In this document: piece by piece, positions 10,541 through 20,285 of the stretch
Position numbering within the stretch: position 1 is the stretch's first letter
Layout: every line of letters starts with the position of its first letter
Assembly (NCBI GenBank): GCA_012030715.1
Contig: JAAUUJ010000001.1
Location: 1-64,000, forward strand
Source of the DNA: Synechococcaceae cyanobacterium SM2_3_1
GTDB taxonomy: Bacteria; Cyanobacteriota; Cyanobacteriia; Thermostichales; Thermostichaceae
Length of the DNA stretch: 64,000 bases
Reading direction: 5' to 3'
Translations under genes and position numbers: made by a program
The notes under the pieces: generated by a model
Seen by the model: the letters and a program-made list of their open reading frames with translations, nothing else
What the model was told of the DNA's origin: nothing
Databases searched by the model: none

Positions 10541-12286
10541 TTACTCAGCAACAGCAGAGACGCTGAAGCTACTGCTGGCGGCGTAACCATTCACAGAAAT
10601 GTAGTATTGCCCCGTCTTTAGAGAGGGATTGCTTGATCCACTGATGACCACAGTTTCATTGCTGCCATTCAGGTAGGGGCGGAAGTCGTAAGAACTGGTG
10701 GTGGGATAGCTAGTACCGTGCTTAATATAGAGATCTGCATCACCAGTGCCAGTCATCGTCACCGTCACCTTGGATTTACCGCTGGGCACATTGATGGTGT
10801 AGTTCCGCCATTGCCCTGAAGAAACCGTCCCGGATTGGTTTAAAAGAGTCACAGGCTGGGAAGTGGACCCACCCCCTGTACTGCCCTGGGTCACAGTCGC
10901 GGTCAGAGCATAGTTTGCTGCGGAGTAACCATTAACACCAATGTAGTAACGACCGGAGCTGGGGTTGCTGATCGTAACAGTTTCTGCAGAGCCATTTAGA
11001 TACGGACGCTGATCATAGCTGCTGGACGACGGTTGTGATCCTTTTTTCACGTAAAGATCGGCATCACCAGTTCCTGTCATGGCAATGCGCAATTGGGTGG
11101 CTCCCGCTGGGACGTCGATGTAGAACTGATCCCACTGACCGGAGCTAACGGAGTCGTTTCGGGTGACTCCACTAGTCAAGGCTACAGTCGATCCACCTGT
11201 TGAAGGCGTAGGAGCTGGGGTCGGGGTCGGAGCTGGAGTTGGAGTTGAGGTAGGGATAGGGGTAGGTGTCGGATTGCTGCCTCCAGAGGGCAGAGTGAAA
11301 TCACGGATCACAGCCATGTGCTGCATATTTTGTGAGCCACTGTCACCCGATAGCACGGGAGATACTGCAGAGAGAGGGGAGAATACACGGCTGTCAAAAA
11401 CCAGACCGTTTGGGAATGTTTGACCTACACCAGAAATCTGAACAGGCACCTCAAGTGCAGTCAACTCGGCATCCAGTAACACACGATCATAAGGTTTAGA
11501 ACGACTGGCATTAGTACCGGATTTACCTTGCTGATCCACTGAGAATTTAGCCGTATTTACAACGGAACTGAGGGTACTGTATGCGGATTCAGACAAGCTA
11601 CTTGTATTAAAATCACCACCAACGATCAAATAGTCGTTTGCAGGGATGTTCGCGTTAATGTAGTTTCTCAACTGTTGAGCTTCTGTATTGCGAACACCAG
11701 AACTGCTAGTCAGCAGGTGAACGCTGATGGCCCAAAGATCCTTATTGCCAGGAATGTCGATGCGGGCCCAAGCAAAATCACGGTTGCTCACGCTAGAGTC
11801 ATCCCACTCACCAGCGGCAAGGATGGGGTAGCGGCTGATGATGCCATTGGGGATCTGCGCCCCACTTTCTCGATAGTAGCTAAATCCAGGACCGAAGGTG
11901 CTATTTACATAAGAACTAATGGCAGAATTAGAGTTGTCACCGTAGTTGAATTCCTGAATCAGTACGATATCAGGATCTAAACCTTCAAAAATACGGGTGC
12001 CGTGGCCAGGATCATAAGATTGGTTATTACCACTGGTGATATTGGCAGCCATAATCCGAACGACATTGGGGTTGACATCCGTCACCGCCAGAGAAGTACC
12101 TGCACTCAGATCAGTGTCCTTAGTTTCAGGAGCAAGTCCGGTTTCCGTCACCTCAACCGCAGCAAACGTTTCACTCGCTTCTGGCACCAGGGCGGTTGGT
12201 GAAGATCCTCCTCCACAACCCGCCAGAACAGCCATGAGCAGGGAAATTCCTAGGGTTTGGTAGCGGGTTGTCAGTTGGGTAGCCAT
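10541..12286 (-). CDS. Lipoprotein: endonuclease/exonuclease/phosphatase domain plus two PPC (pre-peptidase C-terminal) domains joined by a PT-rich linker
   Basis: Lipobox MAVLAGCGGG; VRIMAANITSGNNQSYDPGHGTRIFEGLDPDIVLIQEFNYG...VGGDFNT; (PTPTPAPTP) linker; two copies of WDQFYIDVPAG...GDADLYVKKG / WRNYTINVPSG...GDADLYIKHG. Confidence 0.85.
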   Translation of the reverse strand: MATQLTTRYQTLGISLLMAVLAGCGGGSSPTALVPEASETFAAVEVTETGLAPETKDTDLSAGTSLAVTDVNPNVVRIMAANITSGNNQSYDPGHGTRIFEGLDPDIVLIQEFNYGDNSNSAISSYVNSTFGPGFSYYRESGAQIPNGIISRYPILAAGEWDDSSVSNRDFAWARIDIPGNKDLWAISVHLLTSSSGVRNTEAQQLRNYINANIPANDYLIVGGDFNTSSLSESAYSTLSSVVNTAKFSVDQQGKSGTNASRSKPYDRVLLDAELTALEVPVQISGVGQTFPNGLVFDSRVFSPLSAVSPVLSGDSGSQNMQHMAVIRDFTLPSGGSNPTPTPIPTSTPTPAPTPTPAPTPSTGGSTVALTSGVTRNDSVSSGQWDQFYIDVPAGATQLRIAMTGTGDADLYVKKGSQPSSSSYDQRPYLNGSAETVTISNPSSGRYYIGVNGYSAANYALTATVTQGSTGGGSTSQPVTLLNQSGTVSSGQWRNYTINVPSGKSKVTVTMTGTGDADLYIKHGTSYPTTSSYDFRPYLNGSNETVVISGSSNPSLKTGQYYISVNGYAASSSFSVSAVAE

Positions 12287-12524
12287 CAGGTGAAGCCTCT
12301 CTGGGTAACGGTGCAGATGCGGGGTTCAACACAAGTGAACGGATCGAGAACAGATACTGCCCTTGACGCTCTTCAGAAGTAAGGTGAACACCACTTGAGC
12401 AACTGAGTAAGAAAAGATTAAGGAAGCAGCCTCAAGTGGTCAACATGAATCTCTCAATGGCTTAATCTTAGGGCAGACTTCCCTTAAACGTGAGTTAACC
12501 AGAACACCTTTGGAGATGAATTAT

Positions 12525-12573
12525 CATAGATTTTGCTATGGGCATCTAATAGAAACCATAGATACTGCCTATG
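12525..12573. promoter_or_regulatory. Twin inverted repeats CATAG-N6-CTATG and CATAG-N7-CTATG, about 32 bp apart
   Basis: 12525-12540 CATAGATTTTGCTATG; 12557-12573 CATAGATACTGCCTATG; in the divergent intergenic region between 12286(-) and 12702(+). Confidence 0.45.
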
Positions 12574-12701
12574 TATTGTCAGGGTACCTGAATCCAGCCT
12601 CAGCTTGGGATCCGCTCTAGCTCAGGGTTTTCTCAGGGATTTCGCTTAACCTGTCAGCTAGTAGCCAATCAAGATCCAGGTGAGGTTATGGTTAAGACGT
12701 T

Positions 12702-13289
12702 ATGGGTAGGTTAACTAGGAATTATTGGGTTCTGGCAGCTCTGCTTCTGTTCCTTGTTCTGGGAGCTGCGGCTTGGTCCTTCACCGATCAACTTGAATGG
12801 CAGGGATCCCCCTGGAGATCGCCCTCTGTTTTTCCGCCAGGTGATGGGCAAGAAATCAGCGTCGACCAGATCCTGCAGAGATCCAGCCCTGTGATCCTGA
12901 TTGATGTGCGTACCCAAGCGGAGCGCCAACAGGATGCGATCCATCCCAGTCTCTTGATTCCGGTCACCGAGATCGAGAAAGGTGCTGCGACCGAGACCTT
13001 CAAATCCTTAACCCAGACATACCAGGACTTAAATCTCGACATTGTCCTCTATTGTGCTCGGGGAGTACGTTCTGCCAGAGCCCAACGCATTCTAGCCGAG
13101 GCAGGCATCACAACCTATAGCTTAAGGGGAGGCATCACAGCGTGGCGAATTCAGATCCCCCGGGACCGGGATGCTGCTATTCTGGCGCCAATCAAGGTAT
13201 CCTCGAGCCAGAGTTTGCCATCTCAACCCTATGTCTCCGCCCCGCCAGCGCTTTCAACAGGAGATCAAGCAGCCGCCCGCAGACATTAA
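12702..13289 (+). CDS. Membrane-anchored rhodanese-like domain protein
   Basis: N-terminal TM segment; ILIDVRTQAERQQDAIHPSLLIPV...IVLYCARGVRSARAQRILAEAG (CARGVRSA active loop). Confidence 0.85.
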   Translation: MGRLTRNYWVLAALLLFLVLGAAAWSFTDQLEWQGSPWRSPSVFPPGDGQEISVDQILQRSSPVILIDVRTQAERQQDAIHPSLLIPVTEIEKGAATETFKSLTQTYQDLNLDIVLYCARGVRSARAQRILAEAGITTYSLRGGITAWRIQIPRDRDAAILAPIKVSSSQSLPSQPYVSAPPALSTGDQAAARRH

Positions 13290-14069
13290 TCTGGTGAGAG
13301 CAGCTCTGTATATTGCTCAGGAGGAATATCCGCTTCTTGACCCAGAGATCTATCTGAATACTCTGAATGATTTTGCCGCCAGGGTTAAGAACCAATTGCC
13401 CTCAGAGCGTTACCCCCTTCGGTTAGTCCGCACCATTAACCAGGTGCTTTTCCAGGAGTTAGGCTTCTATGGCAATGAAAATTCCTACTACGATCCCCGC
13501 AACAGCTATTTGAATGAAGTCATTGAACGGCGCACCGGCATCCCCATTACTCTCTCGCTCATTTACCTGTATGTCGCGGAACAACTTGACTTTCCGATGG
13601 TGGGAGTTGGTATGCCAGGACACTTTCTGGTCCAACCCAAGTTCGACGAGGTGGGTATTTACGTGGATCCCTTTCACCAGGGGGAGATTTTATTTCCCGA
13701 AGACTGTCAGGCGCGGTTGGCAGAAATTTATGGTGTGCACGTAAGCATGCAGGCTCATTACCTAGCTCCTGTGTCCAATCCCCAGATCCTTTTCGCATCC
13801 TGACGAACCTGAAGCATGTGTATCTTAATCGTGGAGACCTGATCAAAGGGCAGGCTGCCGTGGAAAGGATCCTGATGCTGGATCCAGATGATCTGACCAA
13901 CAATCGAGATTCTGGGTTGATTTGCTATCAGCTGGGCAAGTGGGCTCAGGCGCGGGCGTTCCTGACCAAGTATCTCCATCTTGCTCGCATCCATCCAGAA
14001 CAAGCTCATCCAGATCTAGATACCATTCACCAGCTCCTTGAGCAGCTACAGGATCTGGAGGAGGATTAA
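13231..14069 (+). CDS. SirB1/transglutaminase-like plus TPR protein; one-base frameshift near 13790
   Basis: PLLDPEIYLNTLNDFAARV...NSYLNEVIERRTGIPITLSLIYLYVAEQL...GMPGHFLV, continuing in another frame as RILTNLKHVYLNRGDLIKGQAAVERILMLDPDD. Confidence 0.8.
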
Positions 14070-14127
14070 TCTGATCACAACCGCCCACTATAATGTGAGC
14101 GTCTGGACGGCACCTCCGAGCATCACC

Positions 14128-14649
14128 ATGACCCCTGCTTTCTCTTATCCCATTTATGGTCCGAGTATTCATTGTCCCCATTGTCAGCAACCCATTGCCG
14201 CACTGACTTTAACCGATACCTATCTTTGCCACCGTCATGGTGCCTTTGAGGCCAATGCGGACTACCAGGAACTGGTTCACCTGCAATCAGGACGGCGATG
14301 GCGACAGTGGGATGGGCGCTGGTTTCGTCAACACACCCATGTGGATGGGATCCGGTTTGAAATCCACGAAGAACTGGATAAGTTAAGGAACTGCGGGATG
14401 CGGGCCACCCAGATCAGAGTCTCGACCAGGTATAAGACATTGCTCATGCCCTGTCTCAATCAGGGTGCTAATCGGCGAGGAGAAGATGGCGACCAGCTGA
14501 GGCTCTATGGTCTGCCGGTGGTCTTCTGCACAGATGATAAGACTTCGACCTCTGAGCAGCTCTGTCGCTGGGAAGTGATCAATTTTGAGCTCTCTCAGGA
14601 GCATGATCCGAGTTTGCGTAAACCCTCCCAATTTCAAGTTTGTGAGTAG
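14128..14649 (+). CDS. Conserved cyanobacterial protein, TIGR02652-like (zinc-ribbon N-terminus)
   Basis: YGPSIHCPHCQQPIAALTLTDTYLCHRHGAFEANADYQELVHLQSGRRWRQWDGRWFRQHTHVDGIRFEIHEELD. Confidence 0.7.
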   Translation: MTPAFSYPIYGPSIHCPHCQQPIAALTLTDTYLCHRHGAFEANADYQELVHLQSGRRWRQWDGRWFRQHTHVDGIRFEIHEELDKLRNCGMRATQIRVSTRYKTLLMPCLNQGANRRGEDGDQLRLYGLPVVFCTDDKTSTSEQLCRWEVINFELSQEHDPSLRKPSQFQVCE

Positions 14650-14652
14650 ACC

Positions 14653-15177
14653 ATGATCGGTCGGTATCGGTTGGCTAAAATGTCCCCCGGGATTCGAGGG
14701 CTGACCTACCGCTTATGGGGGTTACCTTTGCTTCTCGGTGGCATCGGGTTCTGGCAACAGGATCAACTATTAATTATGGTTGCTGTTACCCTGGTGGTTC
14801 TCTTTACTTTGAACGGGTTGGGATGCCGACCTTCACATATCGACCTGACCTCAACCTCTTTGCATCTTGTTTTTCCGCTCTGGCAACGAGTACTACCCCT
14901 ACAGACTCTCCTGCAAGTACGCCTGCTGGAATCCCTGGGTTTGAAGCAAGAGTTGGGGTGGGCAGTGCGGATCGGAGTGGGAGGATTGGGGGGCACCTTT
15001 GGGTGGCTTTGGACCCAAAAACGAGGTCTGGTGGAGGTTTACCTCTCAGCCTCTGAGGAATTGGTGCTTGTGGAGCGACAGCAGGGTTTCCCGCTCCTGA
15101 TCACTCCAGAGAACTTACCGCAATTTGTCCAGGATCTAGAGCGGTTAATTGCCCAGAACGAACTCCTGAAGCGCTAG
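14653..15177 (+). CDS. Membrane protein, PH-domain-like, conserved hypothetical
   Basis: Two N-terminal hydrophobic helices, then a beta-rich domain; 3 nt downstream of the preceding gene. Confidence 0.6.
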   Translation: MIGRYRLAKMSPGIRGLTYRLWGLPLLLGGIGFWQQDQLLIMVAVTLVVLFTLNGLGCRPSHIDLTSTSLHLVFPLWQRVLPLQTLLQVRLLESLGLKQELGWAVRIGVGGLGGTFGWLWTQKRGLVEVYLSASEELVLVERQQGFPLLITPENLPQFVQDLERLIAQNELLKR

Positions 15178-15221
15178 TGTCCGATCTGAGCAAGAGTAAA
15201 TCTGCCAGCATCAGCTAGCGG

Positions 15222-15890
15222 TTATTTTGGTGCCATAATCCCTTGGGATAGCTCCTTGCCTTGAATGACATACTCTACAAAGTTTTGCAGCATTTTTAGT
15301 CCTACAAGCCCTGATTTCTCAGGGTGAAATTGCGTTGCCATCACCTGATCGCGAGCAACGGCAGCCACCACCGTTTGATGGCCATGGCGAACCGTTGCCG
15401 CGATCCAGTCAGGATCCGTGGGGACCCCATGGTAGGCATGCACAAAATAAACCCAGGGATCAACCTCAATTCCCTGCCAGAGAATGGCTTGCTGCTGGGT
15501 GAACTGCAACTGGTTCCAGCCCATGTGGGGAATCGTCAACCGGGGCTCTGCTTGAAAACGAGCCACATGACCCGCTATGATCCCAAGGCCAGCATCCTGT
15601 CCCTCTTCACTCCGATCAAACAAGAGTTGCAGGCCAATACAGATGCCTAGAAAAGGGGTTCCTTGCGCAATCGCCTTGTGCAGAGGCTCCACAAATCCCC
15701 GCCGCCGTAGCTCCTGAATGGCCGGATCGAAAGCCCCATCCCCCGGCAGAACCAGACCATCAAAACATTCTAATCCTCTGGGATCGCTGATAATTTCAAC
15801 GGTGGCCCCAGCGACCTCTAGTCCCTTGCAGGCCGAATGCAGGTTGCCGGTGTCATAGTCAATCAGAGCCAGGCGAGGGGAAGCGCACAT
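15222..15890 (-). CDS. hisH: Imidazole glycerol phosphate synthase, glutamine amidotransferase subunit HisH
   Basis: LIDYDTGNLHSACKGLE; GTPFLGICIGLQLLFDRSEEG; ATQFHPEKSGLVGLKMLQNFV. Confidence 0.95.
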   Translation of the reverse strand: MCASPRLALIDYDTGNLHSACKGLEVAGATVEIISDPRGLECFDGLVLPGDGAFDPAIQELRRRGFVEPLHKAIAQGTPFLGICIGLQLLFDRSEEGQDAGLGIIAGHVARFQAEPRLTIPHMGWNQLQFTQQQAILWQGIEVDPWVYFVHAYHGVPTDPDWIAATVRHGHQTVVAAVARDQVMATQFHPEKSGLVGLKMLQNFVEYVIQGKELSQGIMAPK

Positions 15891-16027
15891 CAGAGATCAG
15901 AAGGGGTAACGTGCTGACAGAATAGCAGCTCCTGGCAGAGTCGGATCTCCTGCAAATGAACCAGCCAACGGCAGCCCTTGACCCTCCTCAAGTAAAATGT
16001 TGTTCTACAACCATTCAAAACCGACCC

Positions 16028-16770
16028 ATGTCGAACCGTTGGGAAATCATCCGCCGCCGCAAGGCCAAGGTTGACTCCTCAGTCAATGCCGTCTATACCC
16101 GTCACTCCCGCGCCATCATGGTGGCGCCCGCAATGGGGTTCCCGATCCGGAGGCCAACTTTACCCTGCGCACTGCGATTGAGAAAGCCCGCGTTGCTGGG
16201 ATGCCCAGTGACAATATCGAGCGAGCGATCAAACGGGGAGCAGGGCTGCTGGGGAGTCAGGATGCGCTCGAATCCTTCCGTTATGAGGGCTACGGTCCTG
16301 GCGGGATCGCCGTGCTTCTGGAGATCTTGACCGATAATCGCAACCGCACCGCTGCCGATGTGCGCGAAGCCTTCAGCAAGTCTGGGGGAAACCTGGGGGA
16401 AACGGGCTGTGTGAGCTGGATGTTTGATCAGAAGGGGGTTGTGCAGCTGCAAGTCGTCACGGATGAAGAGTCCCTCCTCCTGGATGTGGCGGAAGCCGGG
16501 GGAGACGATATGGCCACTCAGGGCGAAGTGGTGGAGGTGTATTGCGACTACACACTGCTGGAATCGGTGACCACGGCACTCAAAGCGGCCAACTATGAGG
16601 TGCTGGAAGCCTCGCTGCGCTGGATCCCCTCCACGGTGGTGACGGTGCAGGAAGCGGATATGGCCAAGCAGGTGCTGAAATTAATGGATCGTCTGGATGC
16701 TCTGGATGATGTCCAGAATGTTTTTGCCAACTTTGAGATCGATGATGCCTTGCTCAGTGCCATTGCCTGA
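16028..16770 (+). CDS. YebC/PmpR family protein; one-base frameshift near 16121
   Basis: MSNRWEIIRRRKAKVDSSVNAVYTRHSRAIMVA..., then in another frame ARNGVPDPEANFTLRTAIEKARVAGMPSDNIERAIKRGAG...GGNLGETGCVSWMFDQKGV. Confidence 0.88.
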
Positions 16771-16808
16771 GATATCCAGGAGATGCCCTGTGTCCAGTAC
16801 ACTAAACG

Positions 16809-17426
16809 ATGGTTAACTTCAGAGTGCAGCTTATGGGGATCCCGGAAAAAACACATCCTGCAGTGGTTTTGCACGAGCGTTTTCGCTACCAAGGGAAAAA
16901 ATACACCTTTGTGTGCCAGCGGATGCGCTTCCCCAGAGACAAGGAGGGAGAGCGGGAGTACCTGATCCACCCGGGTGGAGCCATGGTGATTCCGGTAACG
17001 GCGGAGGGATCGTTTCTTTGCTTAAGGCAATACCGCTTTGCTGTGGGCACCTACATCTACGAATTTCCGGCGGGCACTTTGGAGTTTGGGGAAGCCCCGG
17101 CTGACACGATTCAACGAGAGTTAGAAGAGGAAACCGGATATCGGGCTCATCGCTGGGATAGTCTGGGGGAGTTTTTTCTAGCTCCCGGATATTCGGATGA
17201 GGTCATGTACTGTTTTCTAGCTCGTGATCTGGAAAAGTTACCAGATCCACCCCCTCAAGATGACGACGAGGACATTACCGTTGTGGAATACACGCCTGCA
17301 GAACTGGCGCAGCTGATCATGACCACTGGCGAACTGGATGCTAAATCTATTGCCTGCTTCTACCGTGCACAAATGTTTTTAGCCAATGAACAGGTGGCAG
17401 ACATGGAAGCTCTACCCGAGATCTGA
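16809..17426 (+). CDS. NUDIX hydrolase (ADP-ribose pyrophosphatase-like)
   Basis: Nudix box GTLEFGEAPADTIQRELEEETGY. Confidence 0.88.
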   Translation: MVNFRVQLMGIPEKTHPAVVLHERFRYQGKKYTFVCQRMRFPRDKEGEREYLIHPGGAMVIPVTAEGSFLCLRQYRFAVGTYIYEFPAGTLEFGEAPADTIQRELEEETGYRAHRWDSLGEFFLAPGYSDEVMYCFLARDLEKLPDPPPQDDDEDITVVEYTPAELAQLIMTTGELDAKSIACFYRAQMFLANEQVADMEALPEI

Positions 17427-17917
17427 GTTCATCTTTGCTGCCCGTACCGATGGAACACCGATCTATATCAGCCCTGAGAAATCCTCTGAATTCAGTGGAA
17501 TCTTGTATAGCCTCAATCGATTTTTGATAAGATTAGATCAGGCTCACGGTCAATCAATCTTGACCCATATTCAAGAATAAACAGCTTGATCTCTTCTTCA
17601 TTGTAAATGCAATAAGTATCTTAATTGCCTTGTGGCATAGAATCGCTAAACTCGTTTTCTTCGTTTATGCGCCAGATAATGATCTGATCAGGTGCAAACC
17701 TGAGTAACTTAACTGTGTTGAATTGCGTGCCCCGGCTAGAGAGTTTGCAGGTGCTAAAGCAGTCTCAATGGGAGAGTGTAAGTTGTCTGGGCTAGCGATC
17801 CTTGGGATCAAGAAGATTGTGAGTTCTTAGCTGCCCGCTTTGTCCTCCTGGCTACAATGGCCTCTCCGCGAGGCTTGGGCGTATAGTAAAGGGGCCACCA
17901 CTCACCTGCGGATCGCC

Positions 17918-19815
17918 ATGGCTGAAATGATCCCTGACAAGTTGCCGAGACGGGCTTCTGCCGGAGAAAAGAAGCTGTTCTCAGTTCTGCAACATCTGCC
18001 CGAAGAAGACATTGTCTACTACGAATCTCTGGTGGATGATCGCTACCCTGACTTTTTGCTGATCTGTCCGCAACTGGGCCTGCTGGTGATCGAGGTCAAG
18101 GGATGGCGATTGGGGGATATCCTGGCGGCGGATGCCCAAACGATCAAAGTGCGGGAGTTTGGGAAAGAGGTGGGTCATCCGCATCCCTTTATGCAGGCAC
18201 GGGACTACTGGATGTCGCTGGTGAGCCACTGCCAGGAGGATGTGCTGGGAAAGCGGTTGTTGCAGAAGGATGATCATGGCAACGCCCTATTTTTGTTTCC
18301 CTTTGGTCATGTGGTGGTCTTCCCCTATATTGCGTCTGAGCAGCTGCAGGAGCATCCCCAAATGGGTCCTGTGTTTCCTCTGCAACGGGTGGTGACCCGC
18401 GATCAGTTGGAACAGTGGCAGGAGGATGAATTTACGCCTGACTTGCTCACCGCCGCCATCAAGACCTACTTTGATCCCTTCTGGGAGATCAACCCGCTGA
18501 CCTTAATGCAGACCAAGATCCTGCGAGCTATTGCTCACCCAGAAATCCGGATCCAGGGGTATGGAAGTGGGCCGCCCTCAGATCAGACCCTGGAAGCTCA
18601 GGAAGGGGATGAAGATCTGGTGGATCTGAAGATCCTGGATTTGAAGCAGGAACAAAATGCCCGCCATATCGGTTCAGGACACCGCATCATCTATGGAGTC
18701 GCCGGATCGGGGAAAACAATTCTGCTGGTGGCACGGGCCAAAATTCTGAGTAAACAGGATTCCCAAACTCGCATTCTGGTTCTCTGCTATAACGTCACCC
18801 TGTCTGCCTATCTGAAATCGGTGCTGGCAGACTGTACCAATAATGTGTTTGTCTTTCACTTCGACGGGTGGGCCAAGCACAATTCCACGTCACGCAAGCG
18901 GGAAGAATCGGACGAAGCCCTGGGTGAACGTCTCCTAACAGCCCTTCAGAATGGGCAAGCCTCGGATAGCCGTCGCTATGATGCGGTGCTGGTGGATGAA
19001 GCTCAGGACTTTGAACCCGTCTGGTTTAAGTGTGTTCTGGAGGCGATGCAGGAACCAGAGGATGGGGATCTGGTGATCGTCGGAGATGGCAACCAGAGTC
19101 TGCACCGCCGCAACAAGATCAACTGGAAACAACTGGGGATCAAGGCCCAGGGGCGGACCATTTCTGCCAAGTTTGATCTGGATAAAAACTACCGCAATAC
19201 CCGTCAGATCATAGAACTGGCCAGTGTCTTTGCCTCGACCGATCCTGAAGACCATGAGCCGGAGGAAAGCATCCGGTCTTTGCAGGTGGATCCAGAAAAA
19301 TGCAAGCGATCTGGTCCGCAACCCCGACTGGTGCGAGCTGCGAATAAAACGGAGGAATGTAAGCGGGTGCTGCGGATCATTCAGGATCTGACCCAGGGGC
19401 GCTGGTTTGGGCAAACGGTTAAGCCCCTGCAGCCGGAGCAGATCGCCATCTTTTATCCCCGTCTCAGCCGCCGCAATGAAGATATGTTCCGTGCCTTTCT
19501 TAAAAAATGAACGAGGCCATTGCTCCAGTCACCTGGCTGACGGATAAAGGCAATCCGCAGTCGAAAACAAAAGTTGCCGAGAAATCGATCAAAGTTCAAA
19601 CGATTCATTCGGCTAAAGGATTGCAGTACAAGGCGGTGATTCTGTTATGGGGAGATGATCTGCCTTCACCCTTTGAGGATGCGGATGAACAGGTGGAGCG
19701 ACAACTTTTTTATGTGGCACTGACGCGACCTGAAGATTATCTGGCGATCAGTTATTCTGGATCCTCTAGCTTTATTCAGGAGATTGAACAGTCTGGTAAA
19801 GCCGAGGTGGAATGA
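17918..19815 (+). CDS. NERD-domain SF1 (UvrD-like) helicase; one-base frameshift at an A6 run near 19502-19507
   Basis: NERD: SAGEKKLFSVLQHLP...DFLLICPQLGLLVIEVKGW; Walker A GVAGSGKTILLVARA; DAVLVDEAQDF; IKVQTIHSAKGLQYKAVIL...RQLFYVALTRPEDYLAISYS continues after the frameshift. Confidence 0.88.
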
Positions 19816-19816
19816 T

Positions 19817-20170
19817 CTAGAGCCACTCTTCTAGCCGCCCTAACTGATCACGAAACCCGAAGGTTAGTTCCTGGTACCAATCCCGCACCTGCAGTTGATC
19901 TACGGCTTTACGTAAAGCGGCCTGGCTGCGAAGTACGGGAGCCTGCACCTGGCTGGAAACATTTTCCTGAGCGGCAATTTGCTCAAACATGGCCAGCTCA
20001 GTTTGCAGATATAAAATTAAATTGGCCACATCCTGAGGATGCGGGTAGCGATCTGAGTTTGATGGGGGGAAAGCAGTCATAAGATCATCCACTCTCAACA
20101 CTTGATCAGTATCATAATTAACTTCTAGCAACCACCGAATTGCCTTAAAGTCTAAATGTATCCTGGGCAT
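19817..20170 (-). CDS. Hypothetical protein
   Basis: 117-aa ORF convergent with the helicase; no domain recognised. Confidence 0.4.
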   Translation of the reverse strand: MPRIHLDFKAIRWLLEVNYDTDQVLRVDDLMTAFPPSNSDRYPHPQDVANLILYLQTELAMFEQIAAQENVSSQVQAPVLRSQAALRKAVDQLQVRDWYQELTFGFRDQLGRLEEWL

Positions 20171-20285
20171 AAAGTTTTATTTCCAGTCTCCGAGTGAAAG
20201 GTTTTCTTAGGTAAAGATATATACAGGCGCAAATCTGTTGCGGGGTCGGCTGAGCGTCTTTCTCTGTTAGGAGTCTGTCGTTATT

